From an uncultured Selenomonadales bacterium (lineage in GTDB: Bacteria; Bacillota; Negativicutes; Selenomonadales; Selenomonadaceae): 64,000 bases of DNA. This document shows positions 36,346-44,755 of this stretch, one piece after another. How positions within the stretch are numbered: the stretch's first letter is position 1; every line of letters starts with the position of its first letter. The stretch covers positions 1 to 64,000 of the forward strand of contig CAMKFB010000004.1 of NCBI GenBank assembly GCA_946411735.1. The letters are read 5' to 3'. The position numbers and the translations under genes were made by a program. The notes below the pieces were generated by a model. It was not told the origin of the DNA and made no database searches. It saw nothing but the letters and a program-made list of their open reading frames with translations.

Positions 36346-36987
36346 ATGAATTTGAAGGACGCATTTCAAACGCAAAACGCCTTCAACAGGCTGAGCGATT
36401 ACGCGGCGGAGTATCTTGACGACGAGGGCGTTTTGATGACGGTCAAGGAAAAGCATTTTCGGTCGAAGGCGGTTGCCGGTCAGCCCGACGAGGAGCTTGA
36501 CGTGACAAATTACGACGCGAAAAGATTTCCGACGGACGGCGTGATCAAATTTCTGTTTCGCTTGATCGAGGAACGGGAGAAATTATCACACGCGATCCAT
36601 GCGGCGAAGGCTCAAATGAGCTTTGATCTGGACACGGCGGTCGATGCGAATCGGCGGCGGCATGCGCTGGCGTCGACGCTCAATGCGCTCGTCCGTCAGC
36701 AGAGCTCGCACACAATCCGGAAGAACGAGGGGCGCGGCTACGTCTTCAACAAGGAAGGCAATCAGACGGAGTATCGCTACGATATCGAGCGCATTCAGAC
36801 GATTGACTACGATCGGAATAAGGTTCGCAAACAGTTGAAGGAGCTGTACGCTCAAGCGGATAAGATTTCGACGGAGATCGATCTGGCGCTGCTCGGGACG
36901 GAAGTGGATTACGAGTTGCCGTTCGACATTCACGGCGATCCCGATTCGATCATCGAGGAGTTCATTTCCCACCCGGCGGCAAAATAA
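36346..36987 (+). CDS. Hypothetical protein, charged and helical
   Basis: The protein has 213 residues, no signal peptide and no membrane segment. It is mostly charged helix, with likely coiled coils around 75-105 (KFLFRLIEEREKLSHAIHAAK) and 155-190 (NKVRKQLKELYAQADKIS). I recognise no family; the acidic C-terminus (DIHGDPDSIIEEF) is unremarkable. ATG 36346 has GGGAGG at 36333-36338. It lies between rpoD and the candidate structured RNA, on the same strand. The RNA could therefore be part of its 3' untranslated region. Confidence 0.6.
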   Translation: MNLKDAFQTQNAFNRLSDYAAEYLDDEGVLMTVKEKHFRSKAVAGQPDEELDVTNYDAKRFPTDGVIKFLFRLIEEREKLSHAIHAAKAQMSFDLDTAVDANRRRHALASTLNALVRQQSSHTIRKNEGRGYVFNKEGNQTEYRYDIERIQTIDYDRNKVRKQLKELYAQADKISTEIDLALLGTEVDYELPFDIHGDPDSIIEEFISHPAAK

Positions 36988-36989
36988 AG

Positions 36990-37260
36990 GCTTATGCTGA
37001 GGCTCGACCGATCGGTTCAGGTGCAGATGAACTGCGAGGCTGCACAAACCTTTCGAATAAGATCGTGATGTCAATGGAGACTCACGGTGAACGAGGCGCT
37101 TCCGTCGTTCGACAACGCGCCCGCTCGAAATCCGTTAGCCCTTACGTCTTCATTCGACATTCAAAATGACGCTTCACCGCTCCGGCTTATGAGTTATTCC
37201 AACCCTGTCGGCGGTTTCGACCGTCGGCTCAAATTGATCGGCTCGAGCCCTTCAACATAG
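36990..37260 (+). ncRNA. Candidate structured RNA of about 265 nt, family not recognised
   Basis: The 287-bp gap has no ORF but strong fold potential. Positions 36994-37013 pair with 37236-37258: 19 Watson-Crick pairs with three single-base bulges and one mismatch. Inside, GTGCAG (37021-37026) pairs with CTGCAC, TTTCGA (37051-37056) with TCGAAA (37135-37140), CGTGA with TCACG, and CGGT-TTCG-ACCG forms a small hairpin. An intrinsic terminator follows at 37262. The signatures of RNase P, tmRNA and SRP RNA are absent. No promoter was identified. It could instead be a folded 3' untranslated region of the upstream gene. Confidence 0.5.
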
Positions 37261-37261
37261 G

Positions 37262-37297
37262 AAAGCATCTTCGTTCATTCGAGCGGAGGTGCTTTTT
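37262..37297 (+). terminator. Intrinsic terminator after the candidate RNA
   Basis: Stem AAAGCATCT (37262-37270) / AGGTGCTTT (37287-37295) with one G-T pair, running into TTTTT. The stop codon of the convergent Sel1 gene lies in its loop. Confidence 0.7.
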
Positions 37298-38051
37298 CAA
37301 TTCCCATTTCTTTCAGCGCCTCCAGCGCCGCCGCTTGAATTTCTTCGTTGTTGCACTTGAGCGCCTGACGGTACCATATTTCCGCACGCCTCAAATTCGG
37401 TCGCTCCCCGCGGAAATACATCTCCGCCAACTCCACCATCGCAAAATCGTAATGAAGTTTCGCCGCCCGCGTCATCAGCCAATACGCCTTGCGAACGTCC
37501 TGCGTCGTGCCGTTGCCGTTATAGCACATCAACGCCAAATTCCTCAGCGCCTCCGGATGATTGAAATGCGCCGCCCGCTCGTACCATTGAAACGCCAACT
37601 GCTCATTGGGCTGCGCGCCCTCGCCTTTGAGACAAATGTACGCCAGATTGACCATCGACTCCGAATTGCCAAGCGCCGCCGCCCTTTTGTAAAGCTCGAC
37701 CGCCTTGAGCAAATCGCGCTCGACGCCGTCGCCCTGATGATACATATAGCCGAGCGCGTTCAATGCGGCGCCGTCGTCCTTATCCGCCGCGCGCATAAAC
37801 CACTCGACCGCCTTATTTGCGCTCTTTCGAGTGCCTTCGCCCGAGTGATACATCTCCGCCAGACTCCTCATCGCGTCGATGTTGCCTGCCTCCGCCGCCG
37901 CCTTGTACCATTTGAACGCCAGCCGATAGTTGCGCGCGACCAGCTCACCGTTGTAATAAATGTTGCCGACCACATTCATCGCGTCCAAATCGCCGGCTTG
38001 AGCCGCGCGGATGTAATGCTCGATAGTTTTTCGTTCGTTGGGCTCGAGCAT
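37275..38051 (-). CDS. Sel1-repeat (TPR-like) protein
   Basis: The protein has 258 residues made almost entirely of about seven Sel1-like repeats of 36 residues with the pattern AMxxLAxMYxxGEGxxxxxxKAxxWxxxAAxxG (for example AMRSLAEMYHSGEGTRKS and ALNALGYMYHQGDG). Sel1 repeats are helical scaffolds for protein-protein contacts. There is no signal peptide, so it is cytosolic. ATG 38051 overlaps the uspA stop (TGATG), so translation is coupled. Partner and role are unknown. Confidence 0.9.
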   Translation of the reverse strand: MLEPNERKTIEHYIRAAQAGDLDAMNVVGNIYYNGELVARNYRLAFKWYKAAAEAGNIDAMRSLAEMYHSGEGTRKSANKAVEWFMRAADKDDGAALNALGYMYHQGDGVERDLLKAVELYKRAAALGNSESMVNLAYICLKGEGAQPNEQLAFQWYERAAHFNHPEALRNLALMCYNGNGTTQDVRKAYWLMTRAAKLHYDFAMVELAEMYFRGERPNLRRAEIWYRQALKCNNEEIQAAALEALKEMGIEKAPPLE

Positions 38052-38482
38052 CAATCATCGCCTCCCGATTTGACAACGAGCACGGGGCAAGTCGCCTGCT
38101 CTACGACGTACTGACTGACGCTGCCGAGCAGCACTCCCTTGATCAAGCCGAGCCCGCGGCTGCCCATGACGATCAGATCGGCGCCGAGGCGTTTTTCAAA
38201 GTCGAGGATGGTGACGGCAGGCGAACCGGTCTCCGAAAAAGTTTCGTAGTCGATGTCGCTCGGCATCATATTTTCGGCGCGGTCGAGGATGACTTGCCCG
38301 GCCTTCTTGACGGCGGCGAGGATGGCGTCGGAGAGGTAAGCGTTGATGGCCAGCTGATTGATGTTGGCGACGTAGAGGAAAGAAATTTTGGCGCCGCAGC
38401 TCGACGCAATCGCAATCGCCTGAGCGACGGCGCGGTCGGAGCCGGCGGAGCCGTCAACGGGAACCAAAATTTTTTTAATCAT
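38051..38482 (-). CDS. Universal stress protein (UspA family)
   Basis: The protein has 143 residues with the ATP-binding Usp pattern: VPVDGSAGSDRA at the N-terminus and GSRGLGLIKGVLLGSVSQYVV near the C-terminus (G-x2-G-x9-GS). It probably dimerises and modulates stress or metabolic responses. AAAGGAGG precedes ATG 38482. It is translationally coupled to the downstream Sel1-repeat gene. Confidence 0.93.
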   Translation of the reverse strand: MIKKILVPVDGSAGSDRAVAQAIAIASSCGAKISFLYVANINQLAINAYLSDAILAAVKKAGQVILDRAENMMPSDIDYETFSETGSPAVTILDFEKRLGADLIVMGSRGLGLIKGVLLGSVSQYVVEQATCPVLVVKSGGDD

Positions 38483-38547
38483 GATACGGAGCCTCCTTTT
38501 GGTCGAAAATTTCTATGCGGCGGTGAAAAATCCTGCAACGAAATTCG

Positions 38548-38577
38548 TTGACATGGGGGCGCCGGCAATGTTAAAGT
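38548..38577 (+). promoter_or_regulatory. Possible promoter of the hendecad-repeat gene
   Basis: A consensus TTGACA (38548-38553) with a weak -10 (TTAAAG or TAAAGT, 38571-38577) at 17-18 bp. A TATAAT at 38588-38593 lies too close to the ribosome site to serve. Confidence 0.35.
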
Positions 38578-38607
38578 TACGTTGAATTATAATAATCGGA
38601 GGTAAGA

Positions 38608-38958
38608 ATGATGGAAAATAACGAGCAAAAAATCGGCGTGAAGGACGCGGTGGCGAACGCGATCGACGAGAAGAAGGCGGCGGTCGAGAACGCCGTCGAG
38701 GAGAAGAAAGCTGCTGTCGAGAATGCCGTCGAGGCAACGAAGACCGCCGTCGAAGAAAAGAAGGCTGCCGTCGAGCATGCCGTCGAAGAGAAGAAAGCTG
38801 CCGTCGAGCATGCCGTCGAAGAGAAAATCGATGCGACGAAGGCTGCGGTCGAGGAGAAAAAGGCTGCCGTCGAGAGCAAAATCGACTCCGCGCGGAACTT
38901 TTTGGCGGGCGGGCTGTCGAACTTGGCGGGCAAGATAGCCGCCGATAAGAAAGACTGA
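38608..38958 (+). CDS. Ala/Glu/Lys/Val-rich hendecad-repeat protein (LEA-like)
   Basis: The protein has 116 residues and is built of 11-residue repeats related to EEKKAAVENAV, at least five near-perfect units over about 20-90, with a short C-terminal segment ARNFLAGGLSNLAGKIA. Eleven-residue repeats form amphipathic right-handed helices, as in group-3 LEA proteins, some phasins and apolipoprotein-like membrane-binding proteins. The DNA shows the matching 33-bp repeats. There is no signal peptide. ATG 38608 or 38611 follows GGAGG. It could be a stress- or surface-associated protein; the function is not known. Confidence 0.75.
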   Translation: MMENNEQKIGVKDAVANAIDEKKAAVENAVEEKKAAVENAVEATKTAVEEKKAAVEHAVEEKKAAVEHAVEEKIDATKAAVEEKKAAVESKIDSARNFLAGGLSNLAGKIAADKKD

Positions 38959-38975
38959 TTTTTTTTGTTGAGGGG

Positions 38976-40268
38976 ATGGACGTGTTGACGACCGATGGAA
39001 ATTTTGTTGAGACTGCTGACGTGAGCGGCGAGCCGACGCCGGACGAGATTGCGGCGCGCACGACGATCGCGGATGTATATCGCGCGGACAAGCAATTGGC
39101 GGGCGTGGTGAAAAAGACTCGGCTCATTCACAGCGATTATTTTTCGGAGCTGAGCGGCAACGAGGTATATCTCAAGCCGGAGAATCTGCAGCACACCGGC
39201 GCGTTCAAACTCCGCGGCGCCTACAACAAGCTGAGTCAATTGACGGACGAGGAAAAAGCGCGCGGGGTGATCACGGCGTCGGCGGGCAATCATGCTCAAG
39301 GCGTGGCGTATGCGGCTCAACGGTTGGGGATCAAGGCGGTGATCTGCATGCCGGCGACGACTCCGATGCTCAAGGTCGAGGCGACAAGGAATTACGGCGT
39401 GGAGGTGGTGCTTCACGGCGACAGCTTTGACGACGCGGCGGCTCATTCGCTCGAGTTGCAGGCTCAACACGGCTACGTCTACGTCCATCCTTTTAACGAT
39501 CGAGAGGTACTGCTCGGGCAGGGGACGACCGCGCTCGAGATCATAAATGAGCTGAAAGATGTGGACGCGATCCTTGTGCCGGTCGGAGGCGGGGGCTTCG
39601 TAAGCGGCGTGGCGTTGGCGACGAAGATGGTCAGCCCGACGGTCAAAGTGATCGGCGTCGAGCCGGAGAATGCGGCGTGCATGAAAGCGGCGCTCGAGGC
39701 GGGGCGACTGGTGACGCTCGAGAGCGCCGACACGGTGGCGGACGGCTGTGCGGTGAAGCGCGCGGGCGAATTGACGTTCGCGTTTTGCCGGCGGTATTTG
39801 GATGAAATCATCACGGTCAACGAAATGGAAATTATGTCGGCGCTGCTGTCGCTGATCGAGAAGCACAAATTGATCGCGGAGGGGGCGGGAGTATTATCGT
39901 TGGCGGCATTACAAAAATTGCCGTTCAAGGGCAAGAAGGTCGCGGCGATCGTGAGCGGCGGCAACATCGACATCTCGACGCTGTCGGCGCTGATCGACAA
40001 GGCGATGATTGCGCGCGGGCGGATATTCTGTTTTGCGGTGCAGTTGCCGGACAAGCCGGGGCAATTGTTGAACGTGTCGCAGATATTGACCGACGAGAAC
40101 GCGAACGTGATCAAGCTCGAGCACGACCAGGCGATGATGACGGACAGCTTCAAAAAAGTGGTATTGGAGGTGACGGTCGAGACGCACAATCAGGCGCACA
40201 TCGATCGGATCGTACGGGCGCTCAACGCGGGCGGCTACGAAATCGAAAAAATTGATCTGTTGCGATGA
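38976..40268 (+). CDS. ilvA: Threonine ammonia-lyase (threonine dehydratase)
   Basis: A PLP enzyme converting threonine to 2-oxobutanoate, the first step of isoleucine synthesis. The protein has about 430 residues. The PLP lysine is K78 (TGAFKLRGAYNK), the phosphate loop is GGGGFVSG, and SAGNHAQGVAYAAQ is typical. One C-terminal ACT domain (about 335-415, VQLPDKPGQLLNVSQIL) suggests allosteric control. The start is ATG 38976 or GTG 38982; AGGGG at 38971-38975 is better spaced for the GTG. Its TGA is followed 14 bp later by a Uma2 gene. Confidence 0.93.
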   Translation: MDVLTTDGNFVETADVSGEPTPDEIAARTTIADVYRADKQLAGVVKKTRLIHSDYFSELSGNEVYLKPENLQHTGAFKLRGAYNKLSQLTDEEKARGVITASAGNHAQGVAYAAQRLGIKAVICMPATTPMLKVEATRNYGVEVVLHGDSFDDAAAHSLELQAQHGYVYVHPFNDREVLLGQGTTALEIINELKDVDAILVPVGGGGFVSGVALATKMVSPTVKVIGVEPENAACMKAALEAGRLVTLESADTVADGCAVKRAGELTFAFCRRYLDEIITVNEMEIMSALLSLIEKHKLIAEGAGVLSLAALQKLPFKGKKVAAIVSGGNIDISTLSALIDKAMIARGRIFCFAVQLPDKPGQLLNVSQILTDENANVIKLEHDQAMMTDSFKKVVLEVTVETHNQAHIDRIVRALNAGGYEIEKIDLLR

Positions 40269-40282
40269 ACGGAGGAAGAACG

Positions 40283-40858
40283 ATGGAGGCATTGGCTTAT
40301 AAGGAAGCGTACGAGGAGTACGAGATCATCAACGGCGAAGTGTATATGATGTCGCGCCCGTCGATTGATCACATTCAAATTGGAGGCAACATCTATTCGC
40401 AGTTTAGAAATTATCTCAAGGGCAAACGTTGTCGAGCGTTCCTTGAGCCGGACGTTTTTTTGAGCGAAGAAGACGATCAAGTTATCCCCGACGTGGTGAT
40501 CGTTTGCAATCCCGTCATCCTTACAGATAAGCGGATCGAGGGCGTACCCGATCTGATTGTGGAGATATTGTCGCGCTCGACCGAAAAGAAGGATCGCATC
40601 GATAAACTGTTGCTCTACGAAAAATACGGCGTCCGCGAGTATTGGATTGTCGACCCGCGCGGACGCTCAATCATGGTGTATTTGCTCCGAGACGGCAAGT
40701 TTGAGCTCGACGACATTTATTATTGCTACAGCGAGAAGGAATGGTCGGCGATGGACGACAAGGAACGCGCCGAGGCGGAGACTCATCAGAAGATCAAGGT
40801 GTCGCTCTACGATGATTTCAGGGTCGACGTGAAGGACGTGTTCGAGGACGTCGATTAG
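40283..40858 (+). CDS. Uma2-family (DUF820) putative endonuclease-fold protein, second copy
   Basis: The protein has 191 residues with the full Uma2 core: EEDDQVIPDVVIVCNP, GVPDLIVEILSRSTEKKDRIDKLLLYEKYGVREYWIVDPRGR. The D, E and K positions of the predicted PD-(D/E)XK site are kept. ATG 40283 has GGAGG at 40271-40275; an in-frame ATG at 40265 overlaps the ilvA stop. It is co-directional with ilvA, 14 bp downstream. The other Uma2 gene in this window abuts ilvB. No mobile element is adjacent. Confidence 0.85.
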   Translation: MEALAYKEAYEEYEIINGEVYMMSRPSIDHIQIGGNIYSQFRNYLKGKRCRAFLEPDVFLSEEDDQVIPDVVIVCNPVILTDKRIEGVPDLIVEILSRSTEKKDRIDKLLLYEKYGVREYWIVDPRGRSIMVYLLRDGKFELDDIYYCYSEKEWSAMDDKERAEAETHQKIKVSLYDDFRVDVKDVFEDVD

Positions 40859-40889
40859 AAAAATTTTTTTAGTTGCAGCCCTTGATAGG

Positions 40890-40898
40890 TGGTACAAT
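40890..40898 (+). promoter_or_regulatory. Extended -10 promoter of the lactate permease gene
   Basis: TACAAT (40893-40898) preceded by TGG (40890-40892), an extended -10 box without a clear -35. Confidence 0.55.
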
Positions 40899-40945
40899 AT
40901 CTCATGTCGCAGTCGATATTCGACCGTCAGCGAAGGGAGTGATGC

Positions 40946-40966
40946 GATGAATTTTGCCGCCGCATA
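40946..40966 (+). other. Six-codon leader ORF ahead of lctP
   Basis: ATG AAT TTT GCC GCC GCA TAA, encoding MNFAAA, with AAGGGAG at 40933-40939 as a good ribosome site. It lies between the promoter and lctP. It may be a regulatory leader or chance. Confidence 0.3.
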
Positions 40967-40998
40967 AAATCTTTTACAAAGGAGGAATGATCACTTTG

Positions 40999-42534
40999 AT
41001 GTTTTTACTCGCTCTGTCACCGATTTTGTGGCTCGTACTCGCGCTCGCCATCCTCAAAATATCTCCGTGGAAGTCTTGCGTGGCGGCGCTCATCATCTCG
41101 CTTGCCGCAGGCATGGGAGTTTGGAGCATGGAAACCAAATACGCCATTGAAGCGGTGCTCGAAGGTCTGGCGCTCGCGTGCTGGCCGATCTTACTCGTCA
41201 TTATCGCAGCCATATTCACGTATAATTTAGTGCTGCACACCAAGGCAATGGATACGATCAAGGAAATGCTGACCAGCGTCAGCCACGACCGTCGCGTGCT
41301 GATCCTCCTGATTGCCTGGGGCTTCGGAGGTTTTCTCGAGGGCATGGCGGGCTTCGGAACCGCAATCGCCGTGCCGGGCGGCGTGCTCGCGGGCATCGGC
41401 ATCAATCCGATCCTGTCGGTGAGCGTCTGCCTGATTGCCAATTCGGTTCCGACCGCTTACGGCTCGATCGGCATCCCGCTCGTCACGCTCGCCAACGTCA
41501 CCGGCTTTGATTCGATCCAATTGGCGACCTTCACCAGCGTTCAACTCGGCGTCTTGACGTTGCTCTGCCCTTGGCTGATCGTCATCGTTGCGGGCGGCGG
41601 ACTCAAAGCGCTCAAGGGCATGACGATGATGTGCTTGGGCGCGGGGCTTGCGTTCTTCGTGCCGGAGCTGGCGATCTCGATGTTCGTCGGACCGGAGCTG
41701 GCGGTGGTCGCGGGTGCGATCTTCACGATGGGGACGATCGTTTTGTTGGCGAAGAAATTCCCCGTCGAGGACCCCGAATACGCCATGCCCGATCAAGAGG
41801 AGACGAAAATCGATCCTTCGAAGGCTCTCACCGCGTGCATGCCGTTCATTTTGATTTTCATCTTCCTGCTGTTCACGAGTAAATTGGTGCCGCCGATCAA
41901 CCAAGCGCTGATGACGATCAAGTCGAGCGTGCCGATTTACACCGGCGAAGGCGGCGCGCCGTACACATTCGTTTGGGTCAACACGCCGGGTGTTCTGATA
42001 TTGCTCGCGGCGTTCATCGGCGGCAGCAAACAAGGCGCGTCGTTCGGAGAAATGTTCGGCGTGCTCGGCAAAACCATCAACGGTCTGAAATTTACGATGC
42101 TGACAATCATCTCGGTCATAGCGACGGCGAAAGTGATGGGCTACAGCGGCATGACGGGGCAAATCGCTGACACGGCGGTCGCGGCGACGGGCACGACCTA
42201 TCCGGCGATTGCAGCGTTCCTCGGCTCGGTCGGGACGTACATTACGGGCTCGGCGACGTCGAGTTGCGTGCTGTTCGGCAAGCTGCAGGTTATGGCGATG
42301 CAAAGTCCGACGATCAATGCGGCGTCCGATGTGCAAGCGTGGGTGGCGGCGGCGAATGCGACGGGCGCCTGCGCGGGCAAAATGATCTCGCCTTTGTCGA
42401 TAGCGATCGGCTCGGCGGCGATCGGCGTGCAAGGCGCGGACTCGCAACTGTTGGCGTTTGCCGTCAAATTCTACATACCGTTCATAATCTTTATGGGCGC
42501 GGTCGTGTACTTCGGTCAAGCGCTCGTCGGATAG
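40999..42534 (+). CDS. lctP: L-lactate permease
   Basis: A proton-coupled lactate transporter of the LctP family. The protein has 511 residues and about 12-14 membrane segments. Family blocks are GFGGFLEGMAGFGTAIAVPG, ANSVPTAYGSIGIPL, GSATSSCVLFGKLQ and ATGACAGKMISPLSIAI. The start is uncertain: ATG 40987 is too close to GGAGG (40981-40985), so TTG 40996 or ATG 40999 is likelier. The 3' end overlaps the convergent metallophosphatase gene by 44 bp. Lactate use fits a Selenomonas- or Veillonella-like metabolism. Confidence 0.94.
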   Translation: MFLLALSPILWLVLALAILKISPWKSCVAALIISLAAGMGVWSMETKYAIEAVLEGLALACWPILLVIIAAIFTYNLVLHTKAMDTIKEMLTSVSHDRRVLILLIAWGFGGFLEGMAGFGTAIAVPGGVLAGIGINPILSVSVCLIANSVPTAYGSIGIPLVTLANVTGFDSIQLATFTSVQLGVLTLLCPWLIVIVAGGGLKALKGMTMMCLGAGLAFFVPELAISMFVGPELAVVAGAIFTMGTIVLLAKKFPVEDPEYAMPDQEETKIDPSKALTACMPFILIFIFLLFTSKLVPPINQALMTIKSSVPIYTGEGGAPYTFVWVNTPGVLILLAAFIGGSKQGASFGEMFGVLGKTINGLKFTMLTIISVIATAKVMGYSGMTGQIADTAVAATGTTYPAIAAFLGSVGTYITGSATSSCVLFGKLQVMAMQSPTINAASDVQAWVAAANATGACAGKMISPLSIAIGSAAIGVQGADSQLLAFAVKFYIPFIIFMGAVVYFGQALVG

Positions 42535-43738
42535 TGAAATCGTCGATGAGAAAGTCGTCGATCGAAAAGCAGCGAAGGCGGAGCGACTCCGCGTCGGCGT
42601 CGAGCACCAGATAATTATCCTTCGGAGTGGCGGCGACCTCGTCAAACTCGGCGCTGATTTTTTCGGAATATCTCTGATCACCGGCAAGCCCGCACATCAC
42701 GTAGACGGGACCGTGATCGGATTTTTTTTGTTCGAAAATATGCCCGCGATTGCGGTAGGTGTGAAGATGCGCCGTCAAGACCAAATCGATCCCGAGCTCG
42801 TCGAACAGCGGCATCAGTCGATCACCGATGTCGCTGAACGTGTCGCGCATGTAATCGAAAATGTCTTTGTGCATCAGCACGATCCGCCACGGTCGATTGC
42901 AATCGGCAAGATCGCGGCGCAACCAATATTTTTGTTCATCCTCCAGCCCGGGCAGCAGCGGCTCAAGCTCATCGAATTGAGTGTTGAGGACGATGAAGTG
43001 AACGGCGCCGTAGTCGAAGGAATAAAAATATCCGTCGAAATTTCGAGAGCCGTTCGACGGTTGGACGAAGTGCTGAAGGTAGCCGACGGGCAGGCAGTTG
43101 AACCAATTGACGGGGTCGTAGCACTCGTGATTTCCCATGACGGGCGCGAAAATTCGCGACGACAGCAATCGAACGGCGCCGTCGTGCCAACCGCGCCAGC
43201 CCGGGGCGTATTGCCCGTTGTCGGTGATGTCTCCAAGGACGGTGACGAGTTCGGCGTCGGGAAATTTTTTGGAGGCTCGCTCGGCGACTTTTTTCCAAGT
43301 GCCGTAGTCGACGCATTGACTGTCGCAAAAGATCAGCATCTGAAACCGTCCGAAGCCGGGCGTCGCAAATTTTTTCCAATCGGTGGCGCGATCGTCGGAG
43401 ATCACTCGATATTCGTAGACGCTCTCGGGCTTGAGATTTTGCAGTCGACAGTTGTAAATCCAAAGCTCCTCATATTGATTCGACTCTGCGCGGAGGCTGA
43501 AAATATTTTCGTCGCCGATCAATCGGTACTCGACGGAAATATTCTCCGCGGGCTCGGTCGAGCGCCACATCAGAGTGCGCGAAGTGCGGGGATCGACGGT
43601 GATGATCTGCTCGACGTCAAGGGATAATTTTTTATAGTCTCGAGCGTCGACGGGAGCGTCCGCCGCTTCGGTTATCGACGGAAAAAATTTCGACAGCCCG
43701 AACGCGACGAGCAACTTGATGAAAAATCGGCGCGGCAT
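42491..43738 (-). CDS. Exported purple-acid-phosphatase-like metallophosphoesterase
   Basis: The protein has 415 residues. The N-terminus PRRFFIKLLVAFGLS has a twin-arginine followed by a hydrophobic stretch, suggesting export by Tat or Sec. An N-terminal fibronectin-like domain (about 40-130) precedes a calcineurin-like phosphoesterase domain with GDITDNG, GNHE, LMHKD and TAHLHTY, the metal ligands of this family. It probably hydrolyses phosphate esters in the periplasm. It is convergent with lctP (44-bp overlap) and divergent from the LicD gene. Confidence 0.85.
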   Translation of the reverse strand: MPRRFFIKLLVAFGLSKFFPSITEAADAPVDARDYKKLSLDVEQIITVDPRTSRTLMWRSTEPAENISVEYRLIGDENIFSLRAESNQYEELWIYNCRLQNLKPESVYEYRVISDDRATDWKKFATPGFGRFQMLIFCDSQCVDYGTWKKVAERASKKFPDAELVTVLGDITDNGQYAPGWRGWHDGAVRLLSSRIFAPVMGNHECYDPVNWFNCLPVGYLQHFVQPSNGSRNFDGYFYSFDYGAVHFIVLNTQFDELEPLLPGLEDEQKYWLRRDLADCNRPWRIVLMHKDIFDYMRDTFSDIGDRLMPLFDELGIDLVLTAHLHTYRNRGHIFEQKKSDHGPVYVMCGLAGDQRYSEKISAEFDEVAATPKDNYLVLDADAESLRLRCFSIDDFLIDDFTIRRALDRSTRPRP

Positions 43739-43783
43739 TGATGATCACTCCGTTTCGATGTAAAATTTTCCTGAGGTGATATT

Positions 43784-44755
43784 ATGGAGCGAAAGATGTA
43801 TCTTGACAACATCGAACGCGACGAAATCAAGTTCGGATATCTCGTGACGACGCAACAGAAGAAGGCTTGGAATGTGCAATTGAATTTGATCGTCGAGTTC
43901 GCGCGCATCTGTCAAAAGCACAATCTGAAGTGGTTTGCGTATGCGGGGACGCTGCTCGGCGCCGTCCGACATAAGGGCTTTGTGCCTTGGGATGACGACG
44001 TCGACTTGGCGATGTTTCGACCGGATTACGAGCGGCTCAAAAAGGTTATCGTGTCGGAGCTTGCGCCCGAGTACAGCGCCGATTTTTGGTACGATTACGC
44101 ATTCGAGGGCGAGCGCAATCCGCAAAATCTCCCGATGCTGTCGCGCGCGGTGTTCGAGTCAAACGCGTGGTGGCCGTCAACGGCGTGCTACTTCAAAATT
44201 CGAGACGAGCGCACGTCGATGATCGAATGGGCGGATCGCCCGAACGTCAAGCAAGGGATCGGCATCGATATATTCCCGCTCGACCCCACGCCGCCCTTCA
44301 ACAGTCCCCAACATCTTAAGCAATTTAAAGCCGTGACGGAGTTGATGCTTGCCGTCAGCAGTCCGAAGACGGTCGCCGACGCGCTCAACAAAAAAGATCC
44401 GTTGGTGACGGATCGTAAATTTTTGAAGGCGCTGCTCAAAAAGCCGTTCAGGGAGCGGGCGCTCGAATACGAAAAATTTTTGGCGGATCATTTTTTCGAG
44501 TCGGAGTATGTGGCTCACATTAACTCGATTTTCGCTTACCGTCGAGCGTATGATTGGCGGCGGGAATATTGGAATGAGCTCGTCGAGCTGCCGTTTGAAA
44601 AATTTTCGTTGCCCGCTCCGCGCGGATATGAGCAAGTGTTGACGGCGCATTACGGCAATTGGCATGAATTGATCCGCACTCATTCACACAACGCAATTAC
44701 CAGCGCCGACATTCCCTATCGAGAGTATTTTGCGTCGATCGCGCCGCGCGGCTGA
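43784..44755 (+). CDS. LicD-family nucleotidyl/phosphotransferase
   Basis: The protein has 323 residues. The LicD signature AGTLLGAVRHKGFVPWDDDVDLAM is at about 54-77, with the catalytic acidic residues in WDDDVD (69-74). LicD proteins attach phosphocholine or similar phospho-substituents to surface polysaccharides, so a cell-surface decoration role is likely. The substituent is unknown. ATG 43784 is preceded by GAGGTGAT. The gene converges on tagA, with the stops back to back at 44755/44756. Confidence 0.9.
   Translation: MERKMYLDNIERDEIKFGYLVTTQQKKAWNVQLNLIVEFARICQKHNLKWFAYAGTLLGAVRHKGFVPWDDDVDLAMFRPDYERLKKVIVSELAPEYSADFWYDYAFEGERNPQNLPMLSRAVFESNAWWPSTACYFKIRDERTSMIEWADRPNVKQGIGIDIFPLDPTPPFNSPQHLKQFKAVTELMLAVSSPKTVADALNKKDPLVTDRKFLKALLKKPFRERALEYEKFLADHFFESEYVAHINSIFAYRRAYDWRREYWNELVELPFEKFSLPAPRGYEQVLTAHYGNWHELIRTHSHNAITSADIPYREYFASIAPRG

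Noticed and set aside
36990-37260. Assignment of the structured region as tmRNA or SRP RNA
   Set aside because: No GGAAGCAGC-type SRP loop, no tRNA-like end with a T-loop and no tag-peptide frame ending in Ala-Leu-Ala-Ala were found.
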